NCBI GenBank assembly: GCA_049889355.1 | Contig: JBMHDN010000012.1 | Span: forward strand, 1 to 64,000 | DNA: 64,000 nucleotides | DNA from: JBMHDN01 sp049889355 | GTDB taxonomy: Bacteria > Pseudomonadota > Alphaproteobacteria > Puniceispirillales > Puniceispirillaceae | Direction of reading: 5' to 3' | Part shown: piece by piece, positions 44,481 to 52,620 of the stretch | How positions within the stretch are numbered: the stretch's first letter is position 1 | How the letters are laid out: each line of letters starts with the position of its first letter | Notes under the pieces: generated by a model | What the model saw: the letters and a program-made list of their open reading frames with translations, nothing else | What the model was told of the DNA's origin: nothing | The model's database searches: none | Program-made: the position numbers and the translations under genes

Positions 44481-45239
44481 ATGAAACAAGATGGCCAGAT
44501 ATTCAGTGAGTTGCCTTTACGCTTGCGCCTGACACGCAGCCATGCATGTGCCTATTTAGAAGGTCGCCAAGAACGCCGGCTGGCTGCTGACATCACCCAG
44601 CATGGCGCTTCACATGACCAATTGGCTGAAGCTGGCTTCAGGCGGATTGAAAATTGGGTGTATCGGCCTGCTTGTGAGGGGTGTCAGGCTTGTATTCCTA
44701 TCCGGGTGAGCGCAAAAGATTTTCGGATGAGCCGTAATCTTAGCCGCATTTGGCGCACCAATCAGGATTTGACGCGCACCCCGTCCAGCCGGCTTGTCGG
44801 CCAGAGCCATTATCAGCTGTTTTTGGATTATCTCAATTCACGCCATCAAGATGGCCAGATGGCCGCGATGAGCTTTGATGAATTCTCCAATATGGTCCAT
44901 AACTCACCGATTGAAACGGCGTTGCTAGAATATCGCACTGTGAGTGGTGATTTAATGGCCTGTATGCTGTTGGATATTCAGCGTGGCGGCCTCTCTGCGG
45001 TTTATAGTTTTTACAATCCAGAAGAACAGCGCCGCTCGCTAGGCAGCTTTATGGTCATCGACTTGGTCCAGCTGGCGCGCGAAATGGGGCTGGATTGGGT
45101 CTATCTGGGTTATTATGTCGCCGATTGTCGCAAGATGATCTATAAAGCGCGCTTTCAACCCTCAGAAGTCTTTATCAATGGCCGCTGGGTGAGCTTTGAG
45201 CAAACCCGCCTGGCTGAGACCATGCCAGCTGAGCTCTGA
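44481..45239 (+). CDS. bpt: Aspartate/glutamate leucyltransferase (Bpt)
   Basis: Adds leucine from Leu-tRNA to proteins with N-terminal Asp or Glu, marking them for ClpS/ClpAP in the N-end rule. The 252-residue protein shows the Ate/Bpt N-terminal domain (CAYLEGRQERRLA near 24, CEGCQACIPIRV near 72) and the C-terminal GNAT-like domain with YSFYNPEEQRRSLGSF near 175 and YVYLGYYV-type WVYLGYYVADCRKMIYKA. GAGG lies upstream. It is convergent with parC; only 25 nt separate them. Confidence 0.93.
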   Translation: MKQDGQIFSELPLRLRLTRSHACAYLEGRQERRLAADITQHGASHDQLAEAGFRRIENWVYRPACEGCQACIPIRVSAKDFRMSRNLSRIWRTNQDLTRTPSSRLVGQSHYQLFLDYLNSRHQDGQMAAMSFDEFSNMVHNSPIETALLEYRTVSGDLMACMLLDIQRGGLSAVYSFYNPEEQRRSLGSFMVIDLVQLAREMGLDWVYLGYYVADCRKMIYKARFQPSEVFINGRWVSFEQTRLAETMPAEL

Positions 45240-45264
45240 TATATATTTAAGTGAAATCTGACGC

Positions 45265-47514
45265 TCAGGTAAAACGTGCAGGACGCGGAAAGCCTGTTGG
45301 CGGTAATTTACCAACAGAACCACGCCGCCCTGTCCAGGTGGTGAGATCTGTTTCTGTGCGCGTGCGACCACCACCCATCTGCCAGCTCAGCCCGTCTTCA
45401 GCCTTAAATACCTTAATATCCGCGAGCTCTGCATCCTTATAACGTTGCAGGATAACACCGCGCCCGCGTGTCATTTCTGGCACTTCTGCCAAATCAAACA
45501 CCAATAATTTACGATTCTGACCGACCACAGCAACCCGGTCGCCAATCGCATCCACACAGGCAACCGCCTTTGCACCATCAGGCAGGTTCAAGACTTGTTT
45601 ACCTGTTTTGGTTTGGGCGACCACAGCTTGCTTATCCACCAGCATACCATGGCCTGTATTTGAGGCGAGTAAGAGCTGGACCTTTGCCTCGCTCCCATTG
45701 GCGACCCTTAACAGCGCAATAATCGGCACATCTGCGGGCAAATCAATCATCAGACTCAGCGGTTCGCCAAACCCACGCCCCTTTGGCAGCTTATCGCCAT
45801 TTAACGTATAAAAACGTCCATTCTCCGCAAAAATAAGAATCTTGTCGGTGGTATCTGCATGCAGTGCAAAGGCCGGCCCATCGCCTTCTTTGAACTTATA
45901 TTCAGCGGCCAAATCCAATGTGCCTTTCAGTGCCCGCACCCAGCCTTTTTCAGAGCAAATGACGGTGATTGCCTCTTTTTCAACCAGCAATTCATTCGGG
46001 TCAAAATCAATTTCTGGGGCTGTGGACACATCTGTCAGACGCTTGTCTGTTTTCGCAAGAAGAGCCTTTAATTCTTTGATTTGACCGGTTATTTTTTGCC
46101 ATTGCAGGGTTTCAGAACCGATCAGCTCATTTAAACTTTCTTGTTCAAGAAGCAAATCATCCCGTTCTTTTTTCAGCCCCTCTTCTTCGAGGCGGCGCAG
46201 AGAGCGCAGGCGCATATCCAAAATAGCAACAGCCTGATTTTCAGTCAGATCAAAGCGGCGCATCAAAGCCTCTTTGGGATGATCTTCCTCGCGGATAATG
46301 GCAATCACCTCATCTAAATTGAGATAGACGACCAGATAGCCTTCTAATAATTCTAACCGGCGTTCAATCTTACCAAGACGGAACTGGCTACGCCGCAACA
46401 GCACCACACGGCGATGATCAAGCCAAGCCTGGAGCGCACCTTTTAAGGTCATCACACCCGGGCGGCCATCTGCATCTAGTACATTGAGGTTCAGCGATAC
46501 ACGGCTTTCCAGATCAGTCGTCTTAAACAGGCTTTCCATCACCATATCGGGATCAAGACGGCGCGATTTTGGTTCAAGCACAAGGCGGATATCTTCGGCT
46601 GATTCATCTTGAATATCTGCCAGCATTGGCAATTTTTTGGCCTGCATCATCTCGGCCATTTTCTCTATCAGCCGCGATTTTTGAACCTGATAAGGGATTT
46701 CGGTAACCACAATTTGCCAAGCACCACCGCCCAGTTTTTCAACCTGCCATCTGGCGCGCAGGCGAAAACCGCCGCGCCCTGTTCTATAGGCTTCAGCGAT
46801 AGATTCGGCTGGCTCAACCAAGATGCCGCCGGTCGGAAAATCAGGCCCTTTGACATGATTTAAGAGTGTATCAACAGATGCACCTGGATATTTGATCAGA
46901 TGCAATGCCGCATCTGCCAATTCGCCCATATTATGTGGTGGGATTGAGGTGGCCATCCCCACCGCAATGCCTTGTGCGCCATTGGCCAGCAAATTTGGAA
47001 TACCGGCTGGCAATAAAACAGGCTCTTCAGATTCGCCATCATAAGTGGGTCTGAAATCAATGGCATCTTCATCAATGCCATCAAGCAGCAGGCGTGCATA
47101 TTCGGTCATCCGCGCTTCGGTATAGCGCATCGCCGCTGCGTTATCGCCGTCAATATTACCAAAATTACCCTGACCATCGACCAGCTGGTAGCGCATGGCA
47201 AAAGACTGAGCCAGACGCACCATTGCATCATAGATAGCCGCGTCGCCGTGCGGGTGGAACTTACCCATCACATCGCCGACCACACGTGCTGATTTCTTAA
47301 ATCCCTGATCTGGATCTAGCTTCAGCTGGCGCATCGCAAATAACAAGCGGCGGTGAACAGGTTTTAGCCCGTCCCTGACGTCAGGCAGAGAGCGCGAGGT
47401 GATGGTTGAGAGCGCATAGGCGAGATAACGCTCAGAGAGTGCAGCCGCAAATGCGGTTTCACCTGTGCCATCTAACTGCTCTTTATCCAGCGTTTGATTG
47501 TCTTGTTCAGACAT
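45265..47514 (-). CDS. parC: DNA topoisomerase IV subunit A
   Basis: The DNA-cutting subunit of the decatenating topoisomerase. The 749-residue protein has the N-terminal SERYLAYALSTITSRSLPDV region, the quinolone-pocket segment KFHPHGDAAIYDAMVRLAQ (near 85), catalytic Tyr in AAMRYTEARM near 122, and a C-terminal beta-pinwheel. The short C-terminal domain lacks a clear GyrA box, so this is ParC rather than GyrA. The ATG at 47514 is chosen over 47541. It is the last gene of the long minus-strand run from folK. Confidence 0.93.
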   Translation of the reverse strand: MSEQDNQTLDKEQLDGTGETAFAAALSERYLAYALSTITSRSLPDVRDGLKPVHRRLLFAMRQLKLDPDQGFKKSARVVGDVMGKFHPHGDAAIYDAMVRLAQSFAMRYQLVDGQGNFGNIDGDNAAAMRYTEARMTEYARLLLDGIDEDAIDFRPTYDGESEEPVLLPAGIPNLLANGAQGIAVGMATSIPPHNMGELADAALHLIKYPGASVDTLLNHVKGPDFPTGGILVEPAESIAEAYRTGRGGFRLRARWQVEKLGGGAWQIVVTEIPYQVQKSRLIEKMAEMMQAKKLPMLADIQDESAEDIRLVLEPKSRRLDPDMVMESLFKTTDLESRVSLNLNVLDADGRPGVMTLKGALQAWLDHRRVVLLRRSQFRLGKIERRLELLEGYLVVYLNLDEVIAIIREEDHPKEALMRRFDLTENQAVAILDMRLRSLRRLEEEGLKKERDDLLLEQESLNELIGSETLQWQKITGQIKELKALLAKTDKRLTDVSTAPEIDFDPNELLVEKEAITVICSEKGWVRALKGTLDLAAEYKFKEGDGPAFALHADTTDKILIFAENGRFYTLNGDKLPKGRGFGEPLSLMIDLPADVPIIALLRVANGSEAKVQLLLASNTGHGMLVDKQAVVAQTKTGKQVLNLPDGAKAVACVDAIGDRVAVVGQNRKLLVFDLAEVPEMTRGRGVILQRYKDAELADIKVFKAEDGLSWQMGGGRTRTETDLTTWTGRRGSVGKLPPTGFPRPARFT

Positions 47515-47565
47515 GCGCGTATCGTCTCCGCCTAATCCCATAAAACCACTATATCTATAGACAGT

Positions 47566-48309
47566 TTATCTAGAACCCACAAGATAGGCGATAGCCAAAT
47601 CCTGTAAACGCAGCCTTGGGGCAGGCAAATCCTTATCCATCGGGTGGAATATATGTTTACCCAAAAAATGGGCTGTTATTTTGAGCCCGGCTTCAATTTC
47701 ATTTTCCACCGGCATTGCCCCGCCCAGCATTTCTGGCAAGGCCAGCAACCTCTCTTTATAAGGCCCTGCCCCAGCGGGGGTTACTGCATTGCCTGTACGC
47801 GGGCTAATGAAGGCGAGCCCATTTCTGGCACCTGTCACGGCACACACACTCAAATCAGGGGCAAATCCAGTTGTCGCCAGCAACTGCCATTCCCAACGCA
47901 CAAAAAAAGGTAGCCAATCTTGATCAGCCTCTGCAAAGGCCAGAATATCCATCAGTGCGTTTGTAGAGTCAAAAAGCGCAGATTGCGGTTCACGTTCAGG
48001 CAAGGCTGCATCGAGCAAACCACACACTGCCCCAAGCGCGGCAAGACGCATCGGATTATCCAGCAATAAAGCTGCTCTGTTGCGCAGTAACTCGACACGA
48101 AATGTGCCCAACTGTTCAGCTAATCTGGCTTGCCAGTCCAATTGTAGCTGGTTACCAAGCTCAAGCACGGCTTTTTTAGCCCGGCTCTGGCCAGCATGTA
48201 CAAGGCCTGCATGGCGGCCATGCTCAGCTGTCAAGACCGAGATGACGGCGTGGCTCTCGCCATGGGCGCGCACGCCCAGCACCATGCCTTCATCACGCCA
48301 TTCAGGCAT
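47566..48309 (-). CDS. recO: DNA repair protein RecO
   Basis: Loads RecA onto SSB-coated single-stranded DNA with RecR in the RecFOR pathway. The 247-residue protein has the N-terminal OB fold (EWRDEGMVLGVRAHGESHAV, 3-22) and the helical bundle, with GLAFISPRTGNAV in the middle third. The zinc cysteines of some RecO proteins are not all apparent. AGAGG lies before the ATG. It is 11 nt after era, the usual era-recO pair. Confidence 0.92.
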   Translation of the reverse strand: MPEWRDEGMVLGVRAHGESHAVISVLTAEHGRHAGLVHAGQSRAKKAVLELGNQLQLDWQARLAEQLGTFRVELLRNRAALLLDNPMRLAALGAVCGLLDAALPEREPQSALFDSTNALMDILAFAEADQDWLPFFVRWEWQLLATTGFAPDLSVCAVTGARNGLAFISPRTGNAVTPAGAGPYKERLLALPEMLGGAMPVENEIEAGLKITAHFLGKHIFHPMDKDLPAPRLRLQDLAIAYLVGSR

Positions 48310-48320
48310 AACGGCCTCTG

Positions 48321-49217
48321 TCAGGCGTCATAATCCAAATCCCAGCTGCTATAACGGGCACGATCATCCATCCAGTCTTTGCGCACTTTGACATGGGTGA
48401 AGAGATGCAAACGCCGCTCTAAAGCCTCTTCCAGTTCAAGGCGTGCAGATTGGCCGATACGGCGCATGGTTTGCCCACCCTTGCCTAACAAAATGCCGCG
48501 ATGACCATCGCGTGCCACATAAATGGTCAGATGTATCTCAGCGCTGCCATCCTTGCGCTCTGTCCATTTTTCAGTCTCGACTGTCAGCTGATAAGGCAAT
48601 TCCTGATGCATGTTCAAAAACAGCTTCTCGCGCACAATTTCAGCAGCGAGCAGACGTTGTGGTAAGTCAGAAATATCATCTGGATCATACAGATAAGGGC
48701 TTTCAGGCATCTGTTCAGCTAGCCATTTGGCCAAATCCTTCACCCCAGAACCATTTTCAGCTGATATCATGAAGCTGGCGGTGAAATCCATCAAATCATA
48801 GAGTTCTTGCGATCTGTCAAGCAGCCGCGGCGGATCAATTAAATCCACCTTATTGAGCACTAATGCGGCCTTGCGGTTCTGTTCTTTGAGTGCATTGATA
48901 ATAGCACCTGTATCTTCATCTATCCGCGCTTGTGCTGCATCATGCAGCAGCAACACCACATCTGCATCATCCGCACCCTGCCAGGCAGCAGCCACCATGG
49001 CCCTGTCTAGGCGTCTTTTCGGTTTGAAGATGCCAGGTGTATCTACAAAAATAACCTGCGCATCATCTTGCATCATAATGCCACGCACACGCGAACGGGT
49101 GGTCTGTACCTTGTGGGTGACAATGGATATTTTTGCCCCCACCATCTGGTTCATCAAGGTTGATTTACCGGCATTTGGTGCGCCAATCAGCGCGACAAAT
49201 CCTGCTTTACTCTTCAT
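48321..49217 (-). CDS. era: GTPase Era
   Basis: Binds 16S rRNA near its 3' end and couples small-subunit maturation to the cell cycle. The 298-residue protein has G1 GAPNAGKSTLMNQ near residue 12, G3 DTPGIF near 59, G4 NKVDL near 122, and a C-terminal KH domain with GILLGKGGQTMRRIGQSARL near 235. It follows rnc by 9 nt; RNase III and Era act together in rRNA processing. Confidence 0.97.
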   Translation of the reverse strand: MKSKAGFVALIGAPNAGKSTLMNQMVGAKISIVTHKVQTTRSRVRGIMMQDDAQVIFVDTPGIFKPKRRLDRAMVAAAWQGADDADVVLLLHDAAQARIDEDTGAIINALKEQNRKAALVLNKVDLIDPPRLLDRSQELYDLMDFTASFMISAENGSGVKDLAKWLAEQMPESPYLYDPDDISDLPQRLLAAEIVREKLFLNMHQELPYQLTVETEKWTERKDGSAEIHLTIYVARDGHRGILLGKGGQTMRRIGQSARLELEEALERRLHLFTHVKVRKDWMDDRARYSSWDLDYDA

Positions 49218-49226
49218 CTGATATAC

Positions 49227-49922
49227 TCAGCCTTCCTGTTGCTGAATCCAGTTCAGCATTTTAATCGCCGCGGCACGCTCTGCTTGTTTTTTGCTTGGTC
49301 CAACACCTGTTTGTATCGGCAAATTGGCCAATTTCAGCTCAACGGTGAAAATCGTTTCATGGGCCGGACCCCTCCGTTCAATTTCCTTATAAGACGGCAG
49401 TGGTTTTTGCTGGCCCAAAGCCCATTCCTGAAGCATAGATTTTGGGTTTTCATCTCGCTCGTCCGGCAGGGCCTGTGTGGGATCAAGATAGTCTATAATG
49501 ACCGCGCGGGCTGGGGCGATCCCGCCATCTAGATAAATCGCCGCCAAAATCGCCTCCACCACATCGGCTAAAACAGAATCCCGATCTGAAATATCGCCTT
49601 CCTCGGTGCGGATATATAAAGAGAGGTCCAGAGCACGCGCCATATCGGCCAGCGTTTCAGCCCGTGCCCGCGCATGCAGCCGCTTGGTTAATGTGCCTTG
49701 CATTTCCATCGGAAAGGCTTTGTAGAGTGTTTCGGCCAAAACCATGCCGAGCACCCTATCGCCTAAAAACTCTAGCCGCTCATAAGAGGCTAGACCAGAT
49801 TTAAGCGATTTGTGAGTGAGCGCATGTTCTAATAGGGCAGGATTGTCAAAAACATAGCCGAGCGCTTTTTCAAGCGGCTTCAGATTTTCTATCGCTGGCT
49901 TCTTTGTCTCTTTTGCCGTCAT
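49227..49922 (-). CDS. rnc: Ribonuclease III
   Basis: Cuts double-stranded RNA in rRNA and mRNA processing. The 231-residue protein has the signature ERLEFLGDRVLGMVLAETLY near residue 45 with catalytic acids, a second acidic site in LADVVEAILAAIYLDGG near 117, and a C-terminal double-stranded RNA-binding domain (about 160-230, GPSKKQAERAAAIKML). It lies between lepB and era in the standard order. Confidence 0.97.
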   Translation of the reverse strand: MTAKETKKPAIENLKPLEKALGYVFDNPALLEHALTHKSLKSGLASYERLEFLGDRVLGMVLAETLYKAFPMEMQGTLTKRLHARARAETLADMARALDLSLYIRTEEGDISDRDSVLADVVEAILAAIYLDGGIAPARAVIIDYLDPTQALPDERDENPKSMLQEWALGQQKPLPSYKEIERRGPAHETIFTVELKLANLPIQTGVGPSKKQAERAAAIKMLNWIQQQEG

Positions 49923-49951
49923 ATCTGCGCCAATTTTAACCCTTTAAGCCC

Positions 49952-50743
49952 CTACTGAATACCTTGACCAAGGCGTCCATAGCGGATGGCAAATGGCCAT
50001 CTCCAGAACTCAAGCATACCCGCTGAACCATCTGTTGAGAAAAACAGAAACTGGGCTTTGCCGATGAGATTTTCAGCCGGCACGAAACCCACAGCCGCTG
50101 TCCGGCTATCGCGTGAATTATCGCGGTTATCACCCATCATGAAATAATGACCTTCAGGGACTTTAAACAAGACGGTCTGATCATTGGGCAGATCATCTCT
50201 GATTTCCTGAATAATATGGCTATGTCCGTCAGGGAAAGTTTCCTCATATTGCGTGGCCCGCACTTTCAACAGCCCCTCACCAGAGGTTTCTTCGCCCACT
50301 ACACGGCGCATCGCAGCTTCGCCATTAATATGTAAAATGCCGGCCTTCACCTGAATTTCATCACCAGGCAAACCGACCACCCGCTTGATATAATCAACTG
50401 AGGTATCCGCAGGCAGTCTGAACACCACCACATCACCGCGCTCAGGCGCGCCTTCAGCAATGCGCCCATTTATTGGGGCAATACCAAAGGGAAAGGAATA
50501 ACGCGAATAGCCATAGCTGAATTTCGAGACAAACAAGTAATCACCGACCAGCAAGGTCGGGATCATCGAGCCTGATGGAATATTGAAAGGCTCAGCAATG
50601 AAAGAGCGAAAACCAACAGCGATCAGACCGGCAACAACCAGCGTGCGCACCAATTCAGAAAAGCCACCAGATTTTTTCTTATCGCTTTTACTGCCTTTAG
50701 AGGTGTTATGTGGCTTCACCAAATCGCTTTTATTTTGGCTCAT
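49952..50743 (-). CDS. lepB: Signal peptidase I
   Basis: Cleaves signal peptides of exported proteins at the periplasmic face. The 263-residue protein has an N-terminal membrane helix (about 30-50), catalytic Ser in IPSGSMIPTLLVGDY near 58, catalytic Lys in DYIKRVVGLPGD near 120, and the GDNRDNSRDSR box near 202. It follows acpS by about 60 nt and precedes rnc. Confidence 0.96.
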   Translation of the reverse strand: MSQNKSDLVKPHNTSKGSKSDKKKSGGFSELVRTLVVAGLIAVGFRSFIAEPFNIPSGSMIPTLLVGDYLFVSKFSYGYSRYSFPFGIAPINGRIAEGAPERGDVVVFRLPADTSVDYIKRVVGLPGDEIQVKAGILHINGEAAMRRVVGEETSGEGLLKVRATQYEETFPDGHSHIIQEIRDDLPNDQTVLFKVPEGHYFMMGDNRDNSRDSRTAAVGFVPAENLIGKAQFLFFSTDGSAGMLEFWRWPFAIRYGRLGQGIQ

Positions 50744-50801
50744 CTCTTCGACGTCCTTTTTCGTTCATCGCACAGGGCATGCGCGCCATAAAGGCTGCAT
50801 T

Positions 50802-51215
50802 CTAGGTTTCATTCACCTGCGGGCGCATGCTGAAAATCACCATAGCAGATGCGTAGGGATATTCATCACTCAAGCTCAGATGTATATCTGGCTCCATGCC
50901 TGCGGGCAAGCTGTTTGCCAAGATCGCCCCTGCTCTGCCAGTGAGATGACAGCTTGGGGCACCGCCGCCTGAAATCACCTCACAATCCTGCCAACACAAG
51001 CCTGACTGATCTAATTTTGCAAAGGCCTTATAGACTGCTTCTTTGGCAGCAAAACGCAAGGCAAGATAAGCATCTTGGCGTGCCGGCTGGCGACTTTGCA
51101 TTTCCGCTAATTCAGCTTGTGTCAGGATTTGTGCTTCGAAACGCGCCCCAAACCGTGCTCTGATTTTGGCAATACGGCGCATATCACATATATCATGTCC
51201 CAACCCTAAGATCAT
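50802..51215 (-). CDS. acpS: Holo-[acyl-carrier-protein] synthase
   Basis: Transfers 4'-phosphopantetheine from CoA to acyl carrier protein. The 137-residue protein has the metal-binding start LGLGHDICDMRRI at 4-16 and FAAKEAVYKAF near 55, the two signature regions of the AcpS family. The typical pdxJ-acpS-lepB order is kept. Confidence 0.95.
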   Translation of the reverse strand: MILGLGHDICDMRRIAKIRARFGARFEAQILTQAELAEMQSRQPARQDAYLALRFAAKEAVYKAFAKLDQSGLCWQDCEVISGGGAPSCHLTGRAGAILANSLPAGMEPDIHLSLSDEYPYASAMVIFSMRPQVNET

Positions 51216-51249
51216 CTGCCTTTATCCACGCACCTACACCCAATCGCCT

Positions 51250-51978
51250 CTATGCAACAGCTTCATCAATCAGCGCACGCATGGTTGCAATCGCTTCACC
51301 AAGCCCGGTAAATAGTGCAGCTCCCATTAAGAAATGCCCGATATTGAGTTCTGTCATATGTGGCAAACATGCAATCGGCTGAACATTATCAAAACGCAGC
51401 CCATGGCCGGCATGCACTTCTAGACCCATGTGATGGGCATATTCTGCGCCTTCTCTTAAGCGTGCCAACTCATCTTGCAAGGCCTTTGCGTTCAGCTCGC
51501 TATAGGCACCGGTATGTAGTTCGACAATATCGGCACCAAGGCTGGCAGCTGCTTTTAATTCAGTTGGATTGGCTTCTACAAAAAGTGATATACGACACCC
51601 CGCTTTTTTTAATTTTTCGATTTGCGGGCCCAAACGCGCTTCATGACCTGCGACAGCCAAGCCGCCTTCAGTGGTTACCTCTTCGCGTTTTTCAGGCACT
51701 AAACAACAGGCATTAGGCTGGATTGCACAGGCAATATCTACCATTTCATCTGTTGCGCCCATCTCAAAATTAAGTGGAATATCAATAGCCTGCTTTATGT
51801 TCTTCATATCCTCATCACGGATATGGCGCCTGTCTTCGCGCAGATGTGCGGTGATCCCATCAGCACCTGCAGATTGCGCGAGCAATGCGCCCGCCACCGG
51901 GTCAGGATGCTGGCCGCCGCGCGCATTACGCAAGGTGGCAATATGGTCAATATTCACGCCAAGCCTGATTTTATGCAT
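51250..51978 (-). CDS. pdxJ: Pyridoxine 5'-phosphate synthase
   Basis: Makes pyridoxine phosphate from DXP and 1-amino-3-hydroxyacetone phosphate. The 242-residue TIM-barrel protein has LGVNIDHIATLRNARGG near the start, HLREDRRHI near 45, PEKREEVTTEGGL near 100, and GLEVHAGHGL near 192. Starts at 51987 (GTG), 51981 and 51978 are all possible; AGAGG spacing favours the ATGs. It overlaps the DUF2062 gene by 8 nt. DXP, its substrate, links it to the same pool used by Dxr. Confidence 0.95.
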   Translation of the reverse strand: MHKIRLGVNIDHIATLRNARGGQHPDPVAGALLAQSAGADGITAHLREDRRHIRDEDMKNIKQAIDIPLNFEMGATDEMVDIACAIQPNACCLVPEKREEVTTEGGLAVAGHEARLGPQIEKLKKAGCRISLFVEANPTELKAAASLGADIVELHTGAYSELNAKALQDELARLREGAEYAHHMGLEVHAGHGLRFDNVQPIACLPHMTELNIGHFLMGAALFTGLGEAIATMRALIDEAVA

Positions 51979-52609
51979 CATCTCCACCTCTGATTTCTTT
52001 ATCTATGCCAGCTTGATGTTGGGCCTGATGTTGGGCCTGATTTTGGGCCTGGTGTTGGGCCTGCATCGCCATCATTTTCGCCATTTTCTTGGCCCGACGA
52101 TGGCGCCGGAATGAGCGGATGCCAAGCCAGCTGATACCAAGCACCCATGGACCCAATATAATCGAAAGCAGGCTGGCACCAATAACCCAAGGCACAAATA
52201 ATGTTACCAGCTGATCTGCATTACCAAGCGCATCTGCAATGGTAAGCCCTGCCCCATAATCATGATAGCCAAAAATGGCGAGTACCCATTGACCTGTTTT
52301 CACCGCGGCGAGCCAAAGAAACGGAAACGTCCAGGGATTACCTACTAATGTGCCAACGGCAGATATCAGCACATTGCCGCGCAAAGCCACTGCCAGAAAG
52401 GCGGCAAGGACAAAATGAAACCCGACAAAAGGGGTAAAAGAAACAATGGCCCCGGCGGTAAATCCTGCTGCCAGTGAATAGTCCGAGCCTGGCATGCGGG
52501 CCAGCCGTTGCATCAGATAATTAAAGGCACGCTTAAATCCGGATTTCGGCCAGAAAAAAGATTGCAGGCGTTGCATCTGATTTAGCGGAACGCGTCTTTT
52601 AAAGAGCAT
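51971..52609 (-). CDS. DUF2062 membrane protein
   Basis: The 212-residue protein shows the DUF2062 pattern: an amphipathic N-terminus, then YSLAAGFTAGAIVSFTPFVG and VGTLVGNPWTFPFLWLAA, and a third hydrophobic segment near 130-160. The function of the family is unknown. The C-terminus (about 185-205) is an unusual Gln/Ala/His tract (QAQHQAQNQAQHQAQHQA) encoded by 12-nt DNA repeats. The 3' end overlaps pdxJ by 8 nt, and rsh lies 11 nt upstream, so it is part of the operon. Confidence 0.85.
   Translation of the reverse strand: MLFKRRVPLNQMQRLQSFFWPKSGFKRAFNYLMQRLARMPGSDYSLAAGFTAGAIVSFTPFVGFHFVLAAFLAVALRGNVLISAVGTLVGNPWTFPFLWLAAVKTGQWVLAIFGYHDYGAGLTIADALGNADQLVTLFVPWVIGASLLSIILGPWVLGISWLGIRSFRRHRRAKKMAKMMAMQAQHQAQNQAQHQAQHQAGIDKEIRGGDDA
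52013..52062. repeat. Four tandem 12-nt repeats at the end of the DUF2062 gene
   Basis: Units close to TGATGTTGGGCC occur four times head to tail, ending in a partial unit. They encode the Q-A-Q-H/N tail on the minus strand. The frame is kept. Confidence 0.88.
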
Positions 52610-52620
52610 GTCAAAAAGAC

